A stretch of DNA of 7,499 nucleotides, taken from assembly GCA_937907585.1 (NCBI GenBank), contig CALCVH010000042.1, positions 1 to 7,499 of the forward strand, written 5' to 3'. A program made the position numbers and the translations under genes. This stretch comes from an uncultured Bacillota bacterium (GTDB lineage: Bacteria; Bacillota_I; Bacilli_A; Izemoplasmatales; UBA1188). Every line of letters starts with the position of its first letter. Position 1 is the stretch's first letter. Shown here piece after piece: positions 1 to 4,735 of this stretch. The notes under the pieces are model-generated. The model was given only the letters and a program-made list of their open reading frames with translations. It searched no databases and was not told the DNA's origin.

Positions 1-743
1 CCGATTGTTATGTAGGCACATTATCTAATGCCTTCGCATCTATAATTGGTTCATTTATGGGTGGTGGAAGTGGAACTGGTACTCAAATTAATGATATCTA
101 TCAATTAAGTGTTCGTAACTTAGGTGGAAATGATATAGCTAATGAAATATCAATCTATCCAGTTAACTTCAATTTAAAAGATAAAGTAACTGATTATTTA
201 GATAATTGGAATAATGATGCTGATGTAACGTTTAATACTAGTGATGGAACAACTAAAACTCTTAGTAGAAGCGATAGAGATGAAATTAAATATAACGATA
301 CAATAGGTATTATCATTAGCTTAGTTAATACAATGATTAACGCAATATCTTATGCATTAATCGCATTTACTGCTTTATCATTAGTAGTATCAACAGTAAT
401 GATTGGTATAATCACTTATGTATCTGTAGTTGAAAGAATAAAAGAAATTGGTGTTATCAGATCGCTTGGTGGTAGAAAGATGGATGTATCTAATCTATTT
501 ATCGCTGAAACAGTCATGATAGGACTATTTAGTGGTATATTAGGCATACTAATTACTTATCTATTATCACTAATTGTTAACTTAATATTAAATCCAATCA
601 TTGGATTCAATATCGCAACACTTCCAATATCTAATGCGTTTATCATGATTGCAGTATCAATCGTGTTAACATTAATTTCAGGTTTATTCCCTGCGACAAG
701 CGCCGCAAGAAAAGATCCTGTAGTCGCATTAAGAACTGAATAA
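1..743 (+). CDS. FtsX/MacB-type ABC transporter permease, C-terminal part (5' end outside window)
   Basis: This is the membrane subunit, or membrane half, of an ABC transporter of the FtsX/MacB type. The frame is open from base 3 with no stop, so the gene starts before the window; the ATG at 57 is internal. The first 100 or so residues look like the end of an extracytoplasmic domain. Three hydrophobic segments follow, at about 300-430, 511-590 and 640-690. Between the first and second is the cytoplasmic loop VVERIKEIGVIRSLGG, a hallmark of FtsX-type permeases that couples to the ATPase. The protein ends with the family signature P(x)SAARKDPVVALRTE. Members of this family move lipids, peptides or drugs, or signal across the envelope, rather than importing sugars; the substrate cannot be told here. 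In Firmicutes such permeases are often fused to the ATPase, but that part is not visible. The HAD gene starts 15 bases after the stop codon, so co-transcription is likely. Confidence 0.88.
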   Translation, partial: DCYVGTLSNAFASIIGSFMGGGSGTGTQINDIYQLSVRNLGGNDIANEISIYPVNFNLKDKVTDYLDNWNNDADVTFNTSDGTTKTLSRSDRDEIKYNDTIGIIISLVNTMINAISYALIAFTALSLVVSTVMIGIITYVSVVERIKEIGVIRSLGGRKMDVSNLFIAETVMIGLFSGILGILITYLLSLIVNLILNPIIGFNIATLPISNAFIMIAVSIVLTLISGLFPATSAARKDPVVALRTE

Positions 744-758
744 TAATGGTTTATAGAG

Positions 759-1424
759 ATGATAAAATACATTATTTTCGATTTTGATGGAACATTATTT
801 GATACAGAACCACTTCATTTAGAAAATAGAATTAAATTCATTAATTCTTTATCTTTACCAAACGTTTTAAATGAAGATGATATAATGGGTAGAAGCGTTT
901 TGGAAGTAGTTTGTCATCTCTTTAAAAAATATAATATAGATATGGACCCATTGGCCGCATCTCAAATGTATTTTAATTCTTTATTAGATTTATTAAAAAA
1001 ACGTAACTTAAAACCTAATGAAGGGGTTATAGAAGTTTTAGAATTCTGTCAAAAACATGATATAAAAATGGCTGTTGCGTCATCATCGATTAAGTATTAT
1101 TTAGAAGATTATTTAAAATATACTAATATTAGAAAATATTTTGATTATGTGCTTGGTTATGATGATGTAGAAAAAGCTAAACCTGAACCAGATTTATTCA
1201 ATAAATCCATATCTTTATTAAATGGAAATAACGATGAGACTATTATTATAGAAGACTCTTTATCTGGTGTAATCGCAGGAAATAAAGCCAATATAAAAGT
1301 AATAGGTTACGATAATCCAAGCGATTCTAGATTTAAACAAGATTTGTCAAAATCTTATAAGATTATCCATTCATTTTATGAATTAATAGATTATATAAAG
1401 GAAGAAAATCATGTGTCTATTTAA
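759..1424 (+). CDS. HAD-superfamily hydrolase, beta-phosphoglucomutase/phosphatase-like
   Basis: This is a 221-residue cytoplasmic HAD enzyme of subfamily IA, the usual length for beta-phosphoglucomutase-like phosphatases. All four motifs are present. Motif I is DFDGTLFDTEP with nucleophile D8 and acid/base D10. Motif II is VASSS with S108. Motif III is KPEPD with K141. Motif IV is IIIEDSLSG with E165 and D166 for magnesium. The region between motifs I and II (about 15-85) is the helical cap expected for this subfamily. The enzyme should act through an aspartyl-phosphate on a small phosphorylated metabolite, probably a sugar phosphate; phosphatase and mutase activity cannot be separated by eye. 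The ATG at 759 puts motif I at the usual distance from the N terminus, although only a weak GAG precedes it, so translation may depend on ribosomes finishing the permease 15 bases upstream. Its 3' end overlaps the next gene by 14 bases. Confidence 0.9.
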   Translation: MIKYIIFDFDGTLFDTEPLHLENRIKFINSLSLPNVLNEDDIMGRSVLEVVCHLFKKYNIDMDPLAASQMYFNSLLDLLKKRNLKPNEGVIEVLEFCQKHDIKMAVASSSIKYYLEDYLKYTNIRKYFDYVLGYDDVEKAKPEPDLFNKSISLLNGNNDETIIIEDSLSGVIAGNKANIKVIGYDNPSDSRFKQDLSKSYKIIHSFYELIDYIKEENHVSI

Positions 1425-1650
1425 AAAGAAAAAACCTAAAATAGAAATTAATTCTAAATTTAAAAAAGGTGAACTAGTTTCATTCTTTTATAGAGGTGAT
1501 TTGAAATTTGGCTTTGTATATGGTATAAAATTAAATGAAGAATCTAAAGTTATATATGACATTCAAATCGGTGGAGAATGTCCAGCGATTATTAAAGATA
1601 TTAGAGAATTAGATTTAGTTAGAAGAGAAAAAAGGAATCAAAATGTCTGA
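1411..1650 (+). CDS. Small conserved-looking protein of unknown function (79 aa)
   Basis: I do not recognise this gene. It encodes 79 residues with a basic start (MCLFKKKKPK) and no signal peptide or membrane segment. The core at about residues 17-70 alternates charged, aromatic and glycine residues (FKKGELVSFFYRGDLKFGFV, then YDIQIGGECPAI). This pattern suggests a small SH3-like or KOW-like beta-barrel; that is inference only. It is very likely real: the AAAGGAAG ribosome site at 1397-1404 is well placed before the ATG at 1411, the start overlaps the HAD gene by 14 bases, and the end overlaps the LacI-type gene by 8 bases, as expected of coupled operon genes. It stops at TGA, which argues against the mycoplasma genetic code. 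Confidence 0.75.
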   Translation: MCLFKKKKPKIEINSKFKKGELVSFFYRGDLKFGFVYGIKLNEESKVIYDIQIGGECPAIIKDIRELDLVRREKRNQNV

Positions 1651-2659
1651 AAAAGTAAGTATTTATGATATTGCGAAGCATCTAAATATTTCTCCTGCGA
1701 CTGTATCCTATGTTATTAATGGAGTAGATAAAGTATCTAAGAAAACTAAAGAAGAAGTTTTAAAAGCCATTGATGAACTTGGATATGTTCCTAATTATAG
1801 CGCAAGAGCTGTTGCGACAGGAAAAACACACCTTATTGGTGTGATTTTACCTGTAGATAATGCATCAATCGCCTTCTTACAAAACCCTTTCTATGTTGAA
1901 TTTTTAGGTGGCTTTGAAAAAGCTATTGAAAATTATAATTATGATATCTGTATAGCGGTATATAAAAAAGAAACAGATGTTAAAGAATGGATTAAGAAAA
2001 GAGGCTTAGATGGCCTCGCTATGCTTGGATCATATGAAAAGAAAGTATTAGATTCTATTAAAGATACATCCATTCCTATTGTATTAACTGATGAATATAG
2101 CGATTTAAAAAGCGATTTCAATCTAGTAAAATCTAGCGATGAAGACGGAATGTTTGAAGCGACTAAATATTTAATTGACAATGGTTTTAATAGAATTGGC
2201 TTTGTTGGATATCCATCAAAATATCCAGTAGATAAGTATAGATATAAAGGATACCTAAAAGCATTAAAAGAAGCTAAGATTGAATATAAAGATGAATATC
2301 TATATGAAACAGGCGCAACTTTTGATGAAGGATATTCTATTGGTGAAAAGATTATATCTAATAATAACGTTGACGCAATTGTATGCAGTGGTGACATTTT
2401 AGCTATTGGTATAATGAAAAAGATAATGGAACTTGGTTTTGATATTCCATCTGATTTATCAATAATTGGATATGATGATATTCAAGATGCGAATTTCGTA
2501 TATCCAGGTTTAACAACAGTTCACCAAGATATATTTGAAAAAGGGTATAGAAGTGCTCAAATATTAATAGATATTTTAGAAAATAATAGAAAAGGTACTT
2601 CATCTATCAACTTAAAACCATACCTTGTAAAAAGAAATTCTGTAAAAGAAAATAAGTAA
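1643..2659 (+). CDS. LacI-family transcriptional regulator
   Basis: This is a 338-residue DNA-binding regulator with normal LacI/GalR layout. The N-terminal helix-turn-helix is at about residues 5-26 (SIYDIAKHLNISPATVSYVIN). The hinge helix at about 51-62 reads NYSARAVATGKT, with V57 where most family members place the leucine that inserts into the central CpG of the operator. The periplasmic-binding-protein-like effector domain runs from about 64 to 330 with typical landmarks: CSGDILAIG at 248-256, GYDDI at 276-280 and TTVHQD at 291-296. It should bind a sugar or sugar phosphate as a dimer. A good AAAGGA site at 1631-1636 supports the ATG at 1643, and the overlap with the 79-residue gene suggests coupling. 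A matching CCGG-centred palindrome lies at 4661-4672 before the glycosidase gene, its most likely target here. Which sugar it senses is not evident. Confidence 0.95.
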   Translation: MSEKVSIYDIAKHLNISPATVSYVINGVDKVSKKTKEEVLKAIDELGYVPNYSARAVATGKTHLIGVILPVDNASIAFLQNPFYVEFLGGFEKAIENYNYDICIAVYKKETDVKEWIKKRGLDGLAMLGSYEKKVLDSIKDTSIPIVLTDEYSDLKSDFNLVKSSDEDGMFEATKYLIDNGFNRIGFVGYPSKYPVDKYRYKGYLKALKEAKIEYKDEYLYETGATFDEGYSIGEKIISNNNVDAIVCSGDILAIGIMKKIMELGFDIPSDLSIIGYDDIQDANFVYPGLTTVHQDIFEKGYRSAQILIDILENNRKGTSSINLKPYLVKRNSVKENK

Positions 2660-2730
2660 AAGATTTACTATTTGATATATACTAAAGAAATACAATTAAA
2701 TAGGTATATTTTAAGAATATGATAAATATT

Positions 2731-2765
2731 AAAAAATGATGATAGAGTGTAGGACTCTATCATCA
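2731..2765 (-). terminator. Rho-independent terminator of the AAA/nuclease-like gene
   Basis: A perfect 12-bp inverted repeat (TGATGATAGAGT at 2737-2748 and its complement at 2754-2765) encloses a 5-base loop. Read on the minus strand it is followed by six T (complement of A 2731-2736), and it begins 12 bases past the stop codon of the minus-strand gene. On the + strand the hairpin is followed by A, not T, so it does not look like a terminator for the LacI-type gene, whose stop is 72 bases away. The rest of 2660-2730 is plain AT-rich sequence with no gene or site that I can support. Confidence 0.85.
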
Positions 2766-2776
2766 AAAAACGCTTA

Positions 2777-4438
2777 TTATAATTCTTTATATGCTATTTC
2801 TAAACTATATTTATCAAAAGCTAAACCATATAGAATAATTCTTTTTAATTCTCTACTCTTTAATTCTTGATAATATTTTTTATCTATAATTTGTTTTAAC
2901 GCCTTAGAAGCATATTCTTCGAGGCGTTTTTTACTATTTTTATTATTGTATTTTTTTAGTTCTATTACGATACCTAAATTATTATTATTTTTAGGAAGAA
3001 TCATAATATCACATCTGCCTTTATCGTTATTTACTTCACTTTTAACAATATATTCATCAAACAAAGTTGCTAAAATGCTTGTTATAACTAATTGATAGCT
3101 TTTTTCATTATTTAGATCGTAATAAGAAAAAGAAGTAAGAATATAATTTTCTAATATATCTTTTATTTTATCATTTGATCCATTAATAAATGCATCCTTT
3201 AAAGAAGCAGCTATTGTTAGCAATGTTTTGGTTGATTGTTTTCCTATAACTTCGTTTTTAAATACATATTGTATTTCTTTATTAGGAATAAATACTGCAT
3301 ATTGATCATCTATTTTTTTAGCTGTTAAATATCCTATTTGGACTAAGAAAGATAAGAATGAATCAATATTATTATTTATATCTCTATAACTTATTTTAGG
3401 ATTAAAATCTATCGTTAATTTTTTGTTATTTAAAAATTCTGCAAAAATTTCTTTATCATATACATATTCTTTATTGTTTTCAAATAAAGTATGTATTAAT
3501 GAATTTGTGCTTGTGTTAACCCAATAATAAGAAAAAGATTTATTTTCTAAATAATTTAGAATTGACCATGGATTATAAATAGTATTTTCATTTGTTCCAT
3601 ACCCTCCATACCATTTATTAACATTATCTAAATTATATAATAAATCATATTCCTTTAAGGTGTTCTTTATTTCAGATTCAGTAAAACCAAAATAATTTAT
3701 TAATTTGTTATCAGATATTGTAGAAACAGATAAGTTATTTAAGCCAGAAAAGAGAGATTCTTTTCCTATTTCTAGTACACCAGTAACTAAAGAGAACAGC
3801 ATGTAATCATTTCCTTTTAAAGTAGATGAATATAGTGATTTAAAAAAGGAAATTGCTTCATCATAATAATTATTATCAAAAGCTGATTGAATTGGTGTAT
3901 CATATTCATCAATCAATATAATTACTTTTTTCTTATATATTTTATATAAATAATTTGATAGTTTTAATATACTATTCGCATATTGGAAAGGATCGGTATA
4001 TTTTTTATCAGTTACATCAATGTACTCATTTTTTTCTATTTCAAATAAATCATCTGAAGATAATATTTCAGGATACTTTCTATAAAGGATAGAAATTGAA
4101 TCTATTATTTGTTCACAGAGAGTAGAATAAGAATTAGCATTTATGTTTTTATAGTTTAATCTAATAACTGGATATTTATTTAAATATTCGCTACAAATAT
4201 CATCATATTTGAATATAGATAAATCTTTAAATAATGAAGTAGAATCAGTTTTATTTGAAAAGAAATATTCAACCATAGATAGATTAAGACTTTTTCCAAA
4301 GCGTCTAGGTCTAGTTATTAATAATGATTTTCCTATGTATGCATCAATAATATTTTTGATTAATAATGTTTTATCAATATAGTAATAGTTTTGAGCAACA
4401 GCAAAATCTTCTATTCCAATTGGCACGTTTAAATTCAT
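2777..4438 (-). CDS. AAA-ATPase-like protein with C-terminal PD-(D/E)XK nuclease-like domain
   Basis: This is a 553-residue protein of the family that pairs an AAA-ATPase-like domain (Pfam AAA-ATPase_like) with a PD-(D/E)XK nuclease-like domain (formerly DUF1703). The N terminus has the family hallmark PIGIEDF, then YYIDKT and the phosphate-binding loop TRPRRFGKS with K49 and S50. Walker B is VIILIDEYDTP with D177 and E178. A downstream conserved block ends in SLFSGLNNL at 228-236. The C-terminal domain shows GRCDIMI (D477) followed by IELKKY (E493, K495), matching the nuclease D...ExK core, so it may be catalytically intact. The biological role of the family is not established; it is often present in many copies per genome, and roles in defence or mobile DNA are speculation. 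The start at 4438 is supported by GAGGTG at 4446-4451 with a 7-base spacer. CG dinucleotides are about half as dense as in neighbouring genes by my hand count, possibly from separate acquisition. Confidence 0.92.
   Translation of the reverse strand: MNLNVPIGIEDFAVAQNYYYIDKTLLIKNIIDAYIGKSLLITRPRRFGKSLNLSMVEYFFSNKTDSTSLFKDLSIFKYDDICSEYLNKYPVIRLNYKNINANSYSTLCEQIIDSISILYRKYPEILSSDDLFEIEKNEYIDVTDKKYTDPFQYANSILKLSNYLYKIYKKKVIILIDEYDTPIQSAFDNNYYDEAISFFKSLYSSTLKGNDYMLFSLVTGVLEIGKESLFSGLNNLSVSTISDNKLINYFGFTESEIKNTLKEYDLLYNLDNVNKWYGGYGTNENTIYNPWSILNYLENKSFSYYWVNTSTNSLIHTLFENNKEYVYDKEIFAEFLNNKKLTIDFNPKISYRDINNNIDSFLSFLVQIGYLTAKKIDDQYAVFIPNKEIQYVFKNEVIGKQSTKTLLTIAASLKDAFINGSNDKIKDILENYILTSFSYYDLNNEKSYQLVITSILATLFDEYIVKSEVNNDKGRCDIMILPKNNNNLGIVIELKKYNNKNSKKRLEEYASKALKQIIDKKYYQELKSRELKRIILYGLAFDKYSLEIAYKEL
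2898..2932 (+). terminator. Candidate + strand intrinsic terminator inside the convergent gene
   Basis: The arms AACGCCT (2898-2904) and AGGCGTT (2922-2928) pair perfectly. An inner GAAG/CTTC stem (2907-2910 with 2917-2920) closes a six-base loop, and the T-run spans 2927-2932. Read on the + strand this is a terminator-like hairpin 239 bases after the stop of the LacI-type gene, which has no closer candidate. It lies antisense within codons 505-514 of the minus-strand gene. There the C- or G-ending codons CGC, CTC, AAG and GCG cluster within nine codons and create the stem. The alternative is chance pairing in a constrained coding stretch. Confidence 0.45.
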
Positions 4439-4454
4439 TGCTTTTCACCTCTTT

Positions 4455-4460
4455 ATTATA
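4455..4460 (-). promoter_or_regulatory. Possible -10 element of the AAA/nuclease-like gene
   Basis: A perfect TATAAT is read on the minus strand 4 bases before the GAGGTG ribosome site. Transcription from it would begin at about 4448, leaving a leader of only about 10 bases and cutting into the ribosome site. No -35 match is seen; the phased A-tract array begins immediately upstream and could replace it. The alternative is a promoter beyond the array (about 4600-4650), which would place the whole array in the transcribed leader. In so AT-rich a sequence the match may be chance. Confidence 0.35.
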
Positions 4461-4469
4461 TTTTACAGC

Positions 4470-4597
4470 AAAAACCACCAAAAAACCACCAAAAAATTAT
4501 TTTAACCACCAAAAAACCACCGACTTTTGAAAAAAACCACCGAAAAACCACCAATTGCCATAAAAAAACCACCGAATATCACAAAAAAACCACAAAA
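4470..4597. repeat. Helically phased CCACC / A-tract array
   Basis: CCACC occurs at 4475, 4486, 4506, 4517, 4537, 4548 and 4569, with a degenerate CCAC at 4590. The steps are 11, 20, 11, 20, 11, 21 and 21 bases, close to one or two helical turns. The first six copies form three pairs with a 31-base period. Most copies are preceded by A-tracts of 5-7 bases, so A-tracts recur on one face of the helix, the classic arrangement for intrinsically curved DNA. On the minus strand the motif reads GGTGG followed by a T-run and sits upstream of the AAA/nuclease-like gene. The 15-base stretches between pairs differ from each other, so this is not a simple tandem duplication. Its role is unknown: a curved activating region, a protein-binding array, or a repeat-rich RNA leader. 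Confidence 0.85.
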
Positions 4598-4643
4598 TGT
4601 TTAATATCCTATTTTATCCCTATATTTAGCGATAATAATGCAA

Positions 4644-4676
4644 GTTAAAGTTAAATTTAGTTAACCGGTTAAATTT
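4644..4676. promoter_or_regulatory. Putative LacI-family operator with flanking GTTAA half-sites
   Basis: TTAACCGGTTAA at 4661-4672 is a perfect 12-bp palindrome with a central CG, the form usual for LacI-family operators. GTTAA-type half-sites recur at 4644, 4650, 4660 and 4668, and GTTAAATTT is repeated exactly (4650-4658 and 4668-4676). The palindrome centre lies about 50 bases before the predicted transcription start of the glycosidase gene. The LacI-type regulator in this window is the obvious candidate binder; this link is inference. Confidence 0.6.
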
Positions 4677-4682
4677 TTTACT

Positions 4683-4700
4683 TTTATTTTTAAAAATAAA
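4683..4700. promoter_or_regulatory. AT-only 18-bp perfect palindrome in the glycosidase promoter
   Basis: TTTATTTTTAAAAATAAA is a perfect 18-bp palindrome ending directly before the extended -10 element and covering the place where a -35 would lie. It could be a second regulator site or an RNA polymerase contact region, but such palindromes arise easily in AT-rich DNA. Confidence 0.35.
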
Positions 4701-4709
4701 TGTTATAAT
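4701..4709 (+). promoter_or_regulatory. Extended -10 promoter of the glycosidase lipoprotein gene
   Basis: TGTTATAAT contains a perfect TATAAT (4704-4709) with the TG of an extended -10 one base upstream. There is no good -35 at 16-18 bases, which is acceptable for an extended -10 promoter. The predicted start near 4716 puts the AAGGAAGG ribosome site (4717-4724) at the very 5' end of a leader of about 20 bases. Confidence 0.6.
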
Positions 4710-4735
4710 TAAAATGAAGGAAGGAAATTTTATAT

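Noticed and set aside
557..772. Minus-strand open frame of 71 codons across the permease 3' end
   Set aside because: It is antisense to the conserved C-terminal permease signature and has no supporting features.
1648..1650. TGA read as tryptophan (mycoplasma code)
   Set aside because: Read-through would give a short tail overlapping the LacI-type gene out of frame; the recognisable genes use TGG and have no internal TGA.
1939..2397. Minus-strand open frame of 152 codons inside the LacI-type gene
   Set aside because: It is antisense to a clear LacI domain, has no recognisable domain, and is explained by codon composition of the real gene.
2737..2765. Bidirectional terminator also serving the LacI-type gene
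   Set aside because: On the + strand the hairpin is followed by AAAAAACGC, with no T-run.
2777..4438. Defence system or toxin-antitoxin call for the AAA/nuclease-like gene
   Set aside because: It stands alone with no partner gene, and the family has no established role; naming a defence system would go beyond the sequence.
4470..4597. CRISPR array
   Set aside because: The repeated core is only about 16 bases and degenerate, the gaps are about 15 bases, and the positions follow helical phase rather than a repeat-spacer layout.
4470..4597. MraZ boxes (direct GTGG-type repeats)
   Set aside because: MraZ sites have a roughly 10-base period and an AAAGTG-type core upstream of cell-division genes; here steps alternate between 11 and 20 bases, the core is GGTGG with T-runs, and the gene is unrelated.
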